Shown here piece by piece: positions 12,900 to 25,200 of a stretch of DNA of 64,000 nucleotides. The position numbers were made by a program, and so were the translations under genes. Origin of the DNA: Dipteris shenzhenensis (taxonomy: Eukaryota > Polypodiophyta > Polypodiopsida > Gleicheniales); NCBI GenBank assembly GCA_047967505.1, contig CM106539.1, one strand, 5' to 3'. The notes under the pieces were generated by a model, which was not told the origin of the DNA, ran no database searches, and saw only the letters and a list, made by a program, of their open reading frames with translations. Position 1 is the stretch's first letter, and each line of letters starts with the position of its first letter.

Positions 12900-14010
12900 C
12901 CCCACGTCGTACCAATTGTTACAAGGTATAGAACCAATAGGTGGTGGTCTAGTGGACCATGTGGTGTGGGGAAAGATTTGGAGGGCAGCCTTGTGGAGTG
13001 TGCGACTAATCAGGGTAGAACGGTCCTCTATGAGTGGTATGTGATCGATGTAGGTTAGGAGTCTGTTTAGGCATCCAGAGTAGGCCGGTGAGAGGCTGTG
13101 ATCAAAGTGTATGTCGTGGTAGGTGTCGTGCTTCCTATGTGGTGTGGCTAAGCGTGGGGTGGCAATAGTGAAGAATAGGTATGTGTGATCAGCTCTTGGA
13201 GGGAGTGGTGCTACGGTGAAGTCAGTGATACATGAAGTGAAGGTAGGGGATTCCATGATATAATCTACAACACTAGTGCCCCCCCCCCCCCCCCGTGTGG
13301 GAAGCAAGTAAAACCACCTGAGGAGGGCCACAGGTCAAGCCCGTTGTAGATGATGAGATCATGCATCCTGTCCAGATAGAGGAGCACGTGTCCATATGGT
13401 GTAACAGGCCCGTGTCAGTCCGATGAGGTCCTGGTCATACCTGCTCCATCTAGGTCCATGTCTGGTATCATGATACAATCGTCTTGGAAGTCCAGGAGTG
13501 GTGCCTGGCGCGTGCTCATCCTGGCGTTGAAGTCCCCAACAAGGAGAACTTCCCCGTGGGTTGAAAGGTCTGGGATATCCTGATGTAAGGGTGCATATGG
13601 CGATGTCCCACCCTCCTCTCGTGCCACTTTGGCGAAGTGGGATGTGTCTGGCGGGAAGTAGCATATTGCTATGAAAAGGTCATGGGTGTCTGTGTGTCGA
13701 ATCTGGATCCACATAAATCAGGAGTGTGCGTCCTTCCTCTCAATGGAGATGGCTCTAGCGAGGGAAGACCTGTACAATACTGTGACCCCGCCTGATCCTC
13801 GGACTCCTCCTGTATCCCTCGTCTCATCCCTGAAGGCTGACTCCCATGTGTAGCCACTAACTATCAGTAGTGGACCCTCTGGGCTCTGGTGTGTCTCTGG
13901 GTAAAAGACTATGTCTCGTCCTGTATAAGACTCCGAGAAGTTCCCTAGGTCTAACCATAAGGTACCATTACAGTTCCAAATGGTGCAAGCTAGGGTCTTG
14001 GAAACCTGAG
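12900..14010 (-). pseudogene. LINE ORF2 endonuclease (EEP) domain, broken
   Basis: Reading down the minus strand from about 14005 there is an endonuclease/exonuclease/phosphatase domain: CTIWNCNGTLW at the start, a DIVFYPETH block carrying the conserved Glu, VLLVGDFNARMSTRQ near 13540, and a C-terminal VVDYIMESP plus DHTYLFF near 13190-13270. These match the apurinic-type endonuclease of plant LINE ORF2. Several frameshifts separate the pieces, one of them at a run of 15 C (13280-13294). The RT that should follow is missing because the element is cut off near 12900 by the gypsy fragment. It lies directly downstream of a matching ORF1. Confidence 0.8.
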
Positions 14011-14113
14011 TCTCATAGGCCTCGTCCCCCTAGGGGGTACGGCGATGGGTGCCGGTCAACAACCTACCATCTCAGACCACGGCCCATTTTCCCTCCTTGC
14101 GGGCAACATCCCG

Positions 14114-15151
14114 CTATAGCAGAAGAACTCGTCGCTCCTCAATCTGTAGTGGTGTCAAATCCTCGTCCATGGACAGGGTGGGATGCTCTCGTAGAGCGGC
14201 TTGGCATCGGAGTGTCGCTAGTCGAGCATGTGAATCTCTGAAGCGAATGACTAGGGGCTGCTCTCGGTTGGGGTCTCTCCCAACACTCCATGCTCCCTTT
14301 ATGCCATGCTTGGGGACCCCCATGGTGGTGGTCACAAAGGTGATCGCCTCCTCCATGGGCGTCATAGTGGTGCCGGTGCTGTCTCGTGTGATCCCTCATA
14401 TCCGGATGTTGAGGGCCTTCGAAGCCCTCTGCCGCTGCTCATGTATGGCGGCTGAAACGGTTGCCTTTGTGGGTTCCCGTTTCGTCACGTCCACCCATCT
14501 AGTCGTCTCTGCTATAGCCGACTGTATCGTGGCTATCTGTGTCTCCATCTCTGTGACTGGGGTCCCTCCAAGTGCTGCTTTGAGGGTCCCGAGCTCCTCT
14601 CGAAGTTGTGTGATGTCGTGCCTGAGCCCTTGGATAAGGGTGCCCTGCTCGTGTATAATGCGGGCCTGCTCCTGGGTGTATCGGGCCTGCTCCTGGGTGT
14701 ATCGGGCCTGCTCCTGAGTGTAATGTGTCAGCTCTACCTGACGGGCCTGGATGCTGTGTATCTCAGCCAATAGGGAGTCCCAAGCATCTGGTGGGGGCCT
14801 AAGATGTCCTGGTCCAGGTGGGAACTGGATCTCGAGAGGGGTTAGAATGAAGGTGGGCTGCTGAGGTTCTACTGAGGGTGGGGATAGCATGATCTAGGCG
14901 GGGGAGTGGTTTGTGGGAGTAGCGAGGCCGGACGAGGTGATGAAGGGTGGCTAACTGAGAGGTAGAGGTGATATGAGGGGAAAGTACTGTGGAGCCATGG
15001 TTGGTGGGGCCAGTGGTGAGGCTACTGGAGAGGAGACCTGTGATGATGATGCAGGAGAGGGGGAGGAGAGAGGTGGCATAGATGATGAGGCGAATGATGG
15101 TGGTGAAATAGTGGTGGTAACCATAGAGGTCGAGGATGTGGTGAGCAGCAT
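14114..15151 (-). pseudogene. LINE ORF1 (coiled-coil, RNA-binding) with in-frame stops
   Basis: One minus-strand frame runs from about 15151 to 14114 with only three internal stops. Its order is a Ser/Pro-rich N-terminus, a probable coiled coil with three tandem copies of a TQEQARY-like heptad (about 14650-14720), and a C-terminal block (KGAWSV, PLVIRFRD, MDEDLTPLQIEERR) of the type seen in LINE ORF1 RNA-binding C-terminal domains. The TGA near 14399 looks like a CGA-to-TGA change. ORF1 proteins coat the LINE RNA and act as chaperones. The position just upstream of the endonuclease on the same strand supports one LINE 5' half. The exact start is uncertain. Confidence 0.7.
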
Positions 15152-15464
15152 GGAGGCCCCTTTCTTCTAGGCCGCGGTGCTGTCCACTGTCAAACTGCTC
15201 CGATTGTTGCGTTTGTTGAAGTCCTCCAGACTGAGTTGCTTTTGTGTTTTCCCCTTCCCCATCTCCACGCGTATGTAAATTTGGACCGAAGGGTCTCCCG
15301 CCTAGTCTCCTGTCCTCATCCCCTTATTCCCTTCATTATGGGGGAGGCAGCAGCGGGCAAAGAAGGGATTGCGGGAGGTCGGAGCTGCAAGCGGGGGGCC
15401 AAAAAAAAAAATCGGAGCTGCAAGCGGTGGGAGAGCTGCGGAGCTGCAAGCGGCATGAGAGTTG

Positions 15465-15858
15465 AGCAAGGGGGGGCTGAGCGGGAGAGCTGAGTTGAGC
15501 GAGGGGGACTGAGCGAGCAGGAGAGCTAAACGAGGGGGGGGCTGAGCGAGGGGGGTGGCGGGGGGGTGGCGGAGGGCTGAGCGAGGGGGTAGTAGGGGGA
15601 TAGCAGAGGGTAGCGGAGGGGTAGCCGGGGCTAAGCGGGGGGGTAGCGGGGGCTGAGCGGGGGGGTAGCGAGGGTTGAGCGGGGGGGGTAGTGGGGGGTG
15701 GTGGAGGGCTGAGCGGGGGGTAGCGGGGGCTGAGTGGGGGGGTAGCGGAAGGTGGCAGAGGGCTAAGCGGGAGCATAGTGGGAGGGGTAGCAGAGGGTAG
15801 CAGAGGGGTAGCGGGGGCTGAGCGGGGGGTGGCAGAGGGCTGAGCGGGGGGAGAGAGA
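15465..15858. repeat. G-rich minisatellite-like tract
   Basis: Short degenerate units of the form GGGGGTAGCGGGGGCTGAGC are repeated many times. Runs of four to eight G on the plus strand make G-quadruplex formation possible. The long proline-rich minus-strand open frames here are by-products of base composition. Confidence 0.85.
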
Positions 15859-15900
15859 GAGAGCATTCAGAGGCCAATATAAATTCAGAGAGGGATAAGA

Positions 15901-15983
<83 letters not shown>

Positions 15984-16001
15984 GAGAGGGAGAAGCCATG
16001 T

Positions 16002-16032
<31 letters not shown>

Positions 16033-16144
16033 GAAGAGGGAGAGAGAGAGAGAGATATGGGGGGGAGAGAGAGAGAGAGAACAGAGAGAGAAGAGGGAGA
16101 AGCCATGAGAGAGAGAGAGAATAGAGAGAGAAGAGGGAGAAGCC

Positions 16145-16192
<48 letters not shown>

Positions 16193-16245
16193 GATAGCAA
16201 AGAGAGAAGACGGAGATAATAGGGAGAGAGAAAGAGACGATATAT
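15859..16245. repeat. GA microsatellite block with TA insert
   Basis: Interrupted (GA)n runs, with a (TA)n stretch at about 15948-15962 and two near-identical blocks around AGAAGCCATGAGAGAG (about 16095-16150). Open frames here encode only Ser-Leu or Arg-Glu repeats. Confidence 0.95.
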
Positions 16246-17460
16246 ATAAATGAAACCTTAAATTTTATGAAAGGAATCTATGATCGGAACTTTGAGACCT
16301 AGCGAAGCTGGTCTGTACCCATCATTGAGCACAGCAAGGAAGGGGAGGCAATGAAATGATAACCAATGGAAAGGAGCCACGTTAACACTTACCCGCATTA
16401 CGATGAAGCTTACCTATCGGATTACATGTGCCCATAATTCCTACAGCATCCAACAAACTGCCGATAGCCTTGTGCCCATAATTCTGATAGCATCAGATAG
16501 GCAACTTTCTTGATGGATTGGTATCTCTAGCACACATGTGCCCAAGCTATTTGGAGTTGGAGCGTCATGAAGTTGGAACGGTGGAAAGGCGATCAGTTTG
16601 GGGGGATGCAACATCTGGTTCTCTAGGACTAAGGAGTCACGAGTATGGAGGGATTGCCTCACCTGGTAAGCCCACTTAGCGAGGCCGATTGAGCATTGCC
16701 CGACCCATGAGTGCTCGCACTTTGAGGCTCACTACGATCACGCAACTGGAGGCTCCCACTTCCAAGCAACTCAGGACTCGAGAGGGAGGGAGGCTCTCTC
16801 CATGCTCTCATCTTCTTCCACGTGGCAGTTCTCTCCTTTCCATGTGGCAATTGTCCTTGCCTCCTTTCCCTCCACGTGGCTTCTCCTCGCCCTCCTAGTT
16901 CTAAAACCTTTCCTTAAAGAAGGAGAAAGTGTAGATGTGTTAGGGCCTTTTCCCACTAGCAGTTAGGTTATGTTAGTGAGCTTAACATAATTAGTTGTGT
17001 TAAGTTAAAGTTAACCTTAAAATGGAAATTATATTCCCATTGATAACCCATTATGTTATGCACTAAGTGGTCTTAAACAAAACTTTCTGGGTATTTTTTA
17101 TACAAAATGGTTTATCTCATCGATCCAAAGTCGGTTCTTTAATGTTAAGGGCTCTATGGATTCTTCTTTTCAAGACCTTTCAAACAAGTACCCATGTTGT
17201 ATACTTCCGAGTTGATCTTGACCATGAAATTTTCTTAACAAGAATATTGCTTTAAGTATCATTCCCAATGCTCACCCTTAAGTTAACCATTGAATTTTCA
17301 CATTCCAACTTCTGTCTCTTCTTAAAAGTCCTTAAAGTACCTATTTTGAAGGGGTTAAATTTACAAACATTTTTAACGGGTAGTTAGGAGATTTAACTTA
17401 ACTACATTCTAAAAATGCTAATGGGAATGCACACTAGTGTGGAAACTCCGTTAAGAGCCT
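16246..17460. other. Non-coding stretch, no gene seen
   Basis: No protein domain or RNA gene is recognisable on either strand. A purine-rich run at about 16915-16929 followed by TGTAGATGTG looks like a polypurine tract and LTR start, but no partner LTR was found. AT-rich DNA with scattered TTAA-containing words follows to 17460. Confidence 0.6.
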
Positions 17461-17629
17461 TAACTAGTGCTCCCTAAGTGGTCTTAGGGGTTTTCACACA
17501 CGTCCGTCGGTAAATTAGCGGCGGACGGTGCCCCCTATAATTAAATCGTATGCCCGCTCCCTTATCTTTTCCCATTCATCCACCCGCCTAATCCAAAAAT
17601 CCGCCCAATTGCGCAACCGGAGAGTAATA

Positions 17630-17715
17630 ACCAGTCCGTGTATCTCGCGGGAGAATCGAGCTCAGGCCCATAGATTTCGGATTGGACAGCCTGACCAGTT
17701 GCGCTACCCCTTTTT
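17630..17715 (-). repeat. Probable tRNA-derived SINE head
   Basis: On the minus strand GGGGTAGCGCAACTGGTCAGG fits a pol III A box (TAGCGCAACTGG). About 35 bases further on, GAGCTCGATTC resembles a B box (GGTTCGANTCC). The intervening sequence does not fold as a tRNA cloverleaf with a normal acceptor stem, so a tRNA-derived SINE is more likely than a tRNA gene. It lies about 420 bp upstream of the RUNKEL start codon, in the opposite orientation. The tail end is not defined. Confidence 0.4.
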
Positions 17716-17719
17716 GTGG

Positions 17720-18134
17720 ACGAAAGAGAAGTATTTATTACTTACACAATTGTTGTTCGCGCTCTTGTGAATGAATACAAGGACATGAAACCCCGAGCAG
17801 GTAGTTGATAAGCACAAACGGTAAGAAAGAAGGTAGGTGATAAGCACAAACGGTAAGAAAGAAGGGAGTGTGAAGGGCAAGTTGAGATGTGAAGGAGGAA
17901 AAGAAAAGTTTGAAAGAGAAGTTGTGGGGTTTGAAGTTGAAAAAAAGAAAGAAACGAAGATTATTGTCTCCCGCGCTTGGAACCCTTCACACACACACAC
18001 ACACGTGTACACACACACACATTCAAAATCCTTGCCTTCATTCCATCGTCTCTTTCCTCTCCCAGCCTACCTTCCATCCCCTCCCTTCTCCTCTTCTCAG
18101 ATCTTCCCCCCTCCCCTCCATTCCCTTTCCTCTC
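17720..18134 (+). promoter_or_regulatory. Upstream region and 5' leader of RUNKEL
   Basis: A 26-bp word (AGGTAGTTGATAAGCACAAA and the bases after it) occurs twice in tandem at 17800-17862. A (CA)n tract lies at 17988-18020, and a pyrimidine-rich TC leader runs up to the start codon, as is common in plant 5' UTRs. No clear TATA box was assigned. Confidence 0.4.
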
Positions 18135-19168
18135 ATGAATCAATATCACATCTATGAGGCCATCGGTCGTGGCAAGCATTCCGTACGTCCCCCGCTACCC
18201 TCGCATCAAACAATGGGTCATAGCATGCCGCAGTCTAGAGCCCTTTACGCAGTCCATGATAACGCTCTAGCTCCCCCGGCCTGCCTTTTCCCACGGGCTT
18301 GCTGCCGCCCCTGTCAGGCTTCTTCTGTTGGAAAACGGAAAATTTTAATAACTTGCTCAATCTGATAGTAGTCAATTGCGCGTTTGGTTCTGTGCAGACA
18401 GTCTACAAAGGAAGGAAGAAAAAATCTATTGAGTATTATGCAATTAAAAGCGTCGAGAAGACCCAGAAAAACAGGGTACTGCAAGAAGTAAGTATAAGTC
18501 CTCTTTTTCTGCTCGCAGAGCTTTGCCAACAGTATTGAAGCCGTTAAACATGGTGGCCGCAAAACTAAAGTTTATCGTCGATGCGTTTAGATCATGTCTA
18601 TCGCAACGGCGTCACTTTTATCCAGCTTCATAGAAAGTCACTACTAAGTTTGAACCTCGGAAAAACTTATGAAAGTCATCTGGCGAATAATCCCACGTAA
18701 AGCTGTAGAATGTGAGCTAGTTTCCAGAAGATCCAGCATGTTCCTCTTAGAATCTAAGGCAGACAAATACCACCTTGAGTAATCAAGCTGTCTCAGTCCA
18801 TTTAGTCACGATATGCCATCTCCCCATCAGACAATAGAGGGCCTTGCACATGAGCTTGTATGCAAAACAAATTTGCTCCCCACACGTGTAGAAAAGGGGT
18901 CAAAGAATTCATTAGTGCTTGGAATCCTTGACATTGCAGACACAAACTAGAATTCACTCAACTAAGCCAATCGATTTGCACGAGGTATATGGTAGCGAGT
19001 CTCTTTGGTCAATTGAGCATATAGCGTGAAGGGAAATAGGAAAATCGACTTCTATTAAACATGAAACCTTTGACGATGCCCATTGATCTTAAGCCAAAGA
19101 CTTTGGTAGTTCCGTCTGTGCGTGCACCTTCTTGTGCATGCATGTGTGTGTGTGTGTGTGTGTGTATG

Positions 19169-19231
<63 letters not shown>

Positions 19232-22200
19232 TAATATTGTTGTCATTTAATTTATGATTATTCAAGGATATCATCGTAGATTCTAATCGAAGCAAATGCA
19301 TTTATGTTATGTTACAGGTTCGAACGTTGCATTCCTTGGATCATTCAAATGTCCTCAAATTTTATGCATGGTTGGTTAAGTTGTAAAATTTGTGAGGTTG
19401 CTATATGGCCATGAGCTGTACTTATTCTTGGATATTGTTGTTTCTGTCAATGGTGTTTGTTGATTAGACGGGGATATCTTTGGCTGCAAAGTTTCAAGTC
19501 ACACAAAAAATGCACAAAAATGTTTTTTTCCCCCCCAAACCAAGATCGAGAGTATTTGCTATAATCTTGGTATTAACATAAATTAGAATCATAACATAAA
19601 TTTGGTATGTGTCCTTGGATATTGCTCAGATGTTTGTGTACAATATATTAACATCTTTGAGTTTTGCCCATAGGTATGAGACGTCTGCTCACTTATGGCT
19701 TGTTTTGGAGTATTGTGTTGGTGGGGATCTGCTCACATTATTGCGTCAGGTGTGCCAATTTTGATGTTTATAAGCTTATTCAAATTGCATTTTTGGTTGT
19801 AGTTGTAGTTTTCCAATCTATAATAATTCAACAAACTAGGCTCCTTGCTTGCAATGTTATGTGGCTTTCAATTTGAAATATCATGTAGTGTTGTGGCATA
19901 ATGCGTTGGATAAACGAATTGATACGAAATGGAAAGGCATTGCTTGGCATTTGAGTAAACATTGAAACGTAGCTCGAATGTGCCTCATCCGAAGATGGCC
20001 TTTCGCACATAGAAGTCTTAGTTGAGTTCGTGGCGATGCTTTGGGTCTCACAGTGCAACTTTTGACATCCGATTGCATGAGATGCTGTGAGTTTCCTTTA
20101 ATCAGTAAAAGTGTCTGTTTTCTTAGATGACATTCTTATTTTGTCTAAGGATCCCGCGGAGCATGTGAAGCATGTTCAACAGGTTTTTCAACTCTTGAAG
20201 TCCAATTGGTTGTACATCAAAGCCAAGAAGATGAGGTACATTATCTAGGGTACATCATCACTCCGACAGGTTTTTGCTTGGATCCAACCAAGGTGAAAGA
20301 CATAGTGGAGGTGCCTACTACAACTCAGGACATCTGCATGTTCATGGGAATTTGCCAGCCATATAGGAAGCACATCAAAGACTTGACAAAAATTGCGGTA
20401 CCCATCACCAATCTTTTATAGGGAATGAACGCCAAGTAATAGCCCTTTACCTTTACTTTGGCAGCCCTTTCAGACTTCGCTCAGTTAAAGAAAGCAACCA
20501 CCACAGCTCCGTGCCTTGCATTGGCACCAACTCTAGCGACTATGCCATTGGAGAAGTTCTGGAGCAAAATTGCCATCTATTTGCATTCGATAGGCGTAAG
20601 CTGATTCTAGTTGAGACCATTTACTTAGTTTATGACAAGGAGCTATGTGTAGTGATCCATGCTTTAAAAACATGGAAACAGTTTCTATGTGGACATGGTT
20701 TTATTGTTCGTACATATCATCAAGCATTGAGACGATGTGCCGTTGCCCAGTGGTCCGATGGAGCCATATTTTTCAGCAATTCGGTGGAATGATTGAGTAC
20801 TAGCTAGGGTTAGAGAATGTTGTGACTGATGCTCTCACTAGACGGGGAATGGCCATTTCCATCTGAGTAGTGTAGGAGTTTGGTCATGCTTGATAACTAG
20901 CTTGGCGACGATGCTATCCATGACGGGTGGTTATTTTTCAAAGGACGCCTTTGTGTGCTGCCCCCATTCCATGCTACCATACTCCATGATATGCACGATT
21001 CCAACAATTCTAGATGTGGAGCAGCTCGAGATGTTGGTGAGGCGAGGTAGTCGAACCTGAGTAGATCTTGCTTCATTGGTTCGAGAAAAGGACAGGCAAT
21101 CGTCAGCGCTTGTATGCAGCTAAGTTCAAGCATAGGGGCTCCCACGAGGCACCATGGGTTGAATGGGACTTTTTCATAGATTATCCCGACCTCTTTTCAG
21201 TATACAAGGATGCCTTTTCCATACCTAGTATGAATTTCAGCAGAAGGGGATGTCATGTGCATGCTCAACCTGTGGCATGTTGGATTGCCATGTGGACTAC
21301 CCCATCAGCAAGCCACACAGGTATCCACATCATCAGCCATGCAAAGCAGCCACTTCAGCATAGGCGCAACACAACCATGTCAGCAGGTATGCAGGCACCA
21401 TGTCAGCAAGCTGTACAGCACGGCCACGTCAACAGTCATGTGGTGGATTGTGACATGGCAATTGGTGGTTGGCTGAGCCAACTTGACAAGTCGGGAGAAG
21501 GATCTGCCCTTGGTTAGTCAGTTTAGAGTCCAAGTGGGCCTATATAGCAGCCCCTTGGCCCTTCATTTCATCCATCCTTCAGGGCTTCTAACACTCAGCA
21601 ACAACAATTCTTCTGGCCAGGATTGGGGGCAGGACATGCACAGCAGACTAGCAGCCTGTCCACGCCTCTTTACAGGTTCCCTCATTCTGGTTCAGTCTGG
21701 CCACAGCAGGAGAAAGGGACTACCTCATAGCAGTCCTCAATTCCAGCTCTACAATGAGGGATCTCCCTCTATACAGTATATCTTTCCTTTCCTTTTGCCA
21801 TGAGGGTATTATTCCCTTCATACAATTCTTATTCTTTCAGTTGTATTCAGCCTTATTGGATAGACAGTATTCAGTTATTATTTTCCCTCTTTGGTGGCCC
21901 TCTGCATTCCTCCCTTAGATTCTCACGCTCACTCCACAGTTCCACTTGTGTTTGTGTGCATCATTCTTTCAGCTCAGTTATTAGTGAGTAGAGAGAGAGT
22001 TTAGGCTTTCTCCCTGCTACAGTTCTGGACCTGTCTTGCATATCCAGCTTGCTGCAGCATTCCGTACAGCCCCCTGACAGAGATGCCTACCATCCGTACA
22101 GGTGTTGTCTGATCCTGCCGGGCTTCTGACATAGCCCGCCCTGCTGTTACACTTGCACAGATCTGCTCTGTATTGTCCCAGATTGCCATATGGCACTTTC

Positions 22201-25200
22201 GTACAGTCCTAGGCCTCTAGAGAGACTCCGACCTGCTAGGTATTCCTCTAGATGTGCTGCCCACATGGCAGCCCCCTCTCTTAGCTTTTCTCTGCTTCTA
22301 TGCTGCCCACCTGGCTGCGAATATGCTGCCCATGTGGCAGCTCCAACACACCCAATGCCCTCTTGATATGGGGGCGTACAGATGGGGAGGTGACTTCTTT
22401 AACAGTCCCTCTCACCAACACATCTTGGCAACCGGTTACCGATCCCAACTCGTCAATGAAGATGCTTCATTTGATCCCATGTAAAAGCCCTCTAGAACTA
22501 TGCGTGTCGATGTCGATTCTGGGTAATTCAACTAGTGGCTCTTGCTCCTCTAGGTTCGGTCTTGTAGAAGCAAACCATCTTGGTGCACAAGTCCATCCTT
22601 TGGTAGCACCAAATGGTACCACCTCCTTCGATTGTGTTCTCGCCATCGATCTTGAGCACTTGATACAAATAGTCTCCAATCATCCCCCCCATAATTAGTG
22701 GCCAGTTTGGTCTCTTCCAAGCACCACGCTCTCTAGGTCTGTTTTAACTTGTCCTTCCTCTGTAAAGGTCCTCAACGAAACAACCATCTCAACAAATGAA
22801 ATCCCAAGAATATCTTCAGATTACTTGGACCATAAGCTCCCAATGAGCTCCAGATCACTTGGACGATAAGCTCCCCATGAGCTCTCAGGCAAGTACTCTT
22901 TTGGCTTCAATACTCTTTCACCATGGTCACCTTTCGGCAATTTGCCTCCGAGACTTGAAGAAGCACCCACACCTCATGGAGGCACATTTAAGTGCCTTGT
23001 GTAGTCTTGTAATGCCCCCTTCTGAACCACAGTATCCATTTGACCCTGAAACCCTAGGCCACTCCATGGAATACTCCCTTATGTTAATATTATTAGCCAA
23101 GCACCTCGAAGAAGCCAAGGACTCAATGTGTTCCTTCACCTTCGCAAAGGTTCCTCTTTTGCCCACATCTTAATCTTGGACATCCTCACTGTGACACTTG
23201 GGTTTGCATATCTTACCTTAGTAACACACGGAGATTTCACCAAGAAGAGTTCTCCACTGACTACCACGTTGGTTGTGTCTTCTGACTCCCTTGATTTTGA
23301 GCTGGACCCCTTGTTCTTTTGATCCGCTTCGTTCTTTCTGCAATCCTTTGCAAAATAGCCTGGCGTATCATAGTAGAAGCACTTCTTCTTTTGCTTCCCT
23401 TTCTCTTGTTTTTTGAAGTGTCGCCTTTATCCTCAAGGTTGCCCTTCTTGGGCTTGCCATTGCTAGGCTTGCCCTTTCCCTTGACTTTGTCTTTTGCCAA
23501 GAGTGCTTTGTCATCTTCTTTTTTATAGAGTTTCTCCCGAGCCTCCTCCCGCAACAATAAGGGACCTAGCTTCTCAAAAGTTTGAGGCCTATTCGTCTCT
23601 CTTGTTGTCATGGTAGTTATGATGACGCCCTTGAAACTCCTTGGTAAAACCCCAAGGACAAGTAGTACCATTTGGCTTGAGTCCACCTTTTGACCAAGTG
23701 ATGCTAGCTAATCTCTTACCACCTTCACCTTCGTAAGATGATCATGGACTGTATCTCCTTCATCCATGCTCATCTTGAATAGCTGATGATTGAGAGCTAA
23801 GATGTGGGCCCATGCCTCAACAGACGTTTCTACCGTCTAGATATGAGGAATCACCGCATTTGCCATTGTCCCTATGGCTTGGGCAATTTTGTCCTCCCAT
23901 GCTTCGAGCTCGTCTAGATAGACAACAAAGATAACTTTGCCCGACGTGTCCTTGATGTCCGTGGGCATTGGATCCACTCCCTTCATGATCTTCTACAGCT
24001 TGTTGGCCACTAGATGGCTTCGGATCTTTACCTTCCAAATCGGATAGTTTGTCCTCGGTCTCTCCAAAATCTGGAATTGTCAGATGTGTAGTTGTATTAG
24101 CAGTGACCGTAGCTGCGAGAGTACCCTCCCTCCCAAGCCCCACTAGAATTCTTTGAACCACCAACCTTGGAACCTCCACCACTAGAACCCTTCTTTGCAG
24201 ACACAGCTTCTGGAAATCATTGAGCAATCAACAAGAGACTTCCTGTAGCAACAAAACAAACTTTGTACATACCTTCCTGAACCTGAGTCATCCTCTTCGC
24301 AAGGGCACAATCCTTCAGATGGAAAATGATTCCCTAGAGCTTTGAATCAAGGTTGTCCTTCAGCAAGGTCCTTGCTTTCAAGCTCCACCACTTGTGAATC
24401 TCCTTCTTGGCCCTGATGCCATGTTAGAAATAACCACAACAGTGGGTAGACACAAAAGAAGATAGCGTAGCCTAGTGGTGCTAGATGTGGAATCCAAAAC
24501 TTCTTTCCTTAGTGTGCTCAACATACATATGCAAGCAAGTAAATAGACAACGCAGATGTAGAACCATCAGTATATATATTTTCGTCCAAGAGATGGACAC
24601 TACAAAAACTAGTCCAGAGTCCCACCAAAAGCGTGGACCTTGTTACTACCAAACTATGCTATTCTCGCACCTCTATGGCACTTCTAGAACAATCAGCCTG
24701 TGTACTCCTGTAGACATAGCTCACAGGGAGACTTCACCCTTGGCAGCAAGGTGTACGGATCAAAGGAGCTCATTGCCTTACACATGGCTGTCTGGGTGGG
24801 ATAGCTTGGAGGTGTGTTTGTGGGCACGGTAACAAAGCCAACTCAATCTCTGCAGTAGCCAGCCTTCTTTGGTCCTCCTGGATGTTGGCCCAAGACTTGC
24901 TGTCCTGCTGCTCCAAGCTGCTCCCTGAAAGGCTGCTCCACTGGATGAACTATGAACCCCCAATGGGCTCCTTTTATAGGGGCTGCTGGGCCCCCAAACT
25001 GACCCACCAGTCTGTGGGACCAACCCTGGTCTGTACCAACCGGTCCAGGTTGGCTGGCTTTGACCAGCCCAACCTGCCTTGCCTGGCCATGTGGTACATA
25101 GCCACTGGCGGAGGCCTTTTCTGTCCCAGTTGGGGTCTTCTCCACGGCCTAACCTGGCCATACACCCTGCAAAACAGCGGCTTGGACCTGTTGAGCATAT

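Noticed and set aside
12798-13331. 177-codon minus-strand frame as a complete gene
   Set aside because: Only its upper part is LINE endonuclease; the lower end is antisense of the gypsy fragment and the frame crosses a 15-C run.
15302-15877. Long proline/leucine-rich minus-strand frames
   Set aside because: They cover the G-rich minisatellite exactly and have no composition other than that of the repeat.
17630-17715. A functional tRNA gene
   Set aside because: A and B boxes are imperfect and no acceptor-stem pairing or anticodon arm could be formed, so SINE is preferred.
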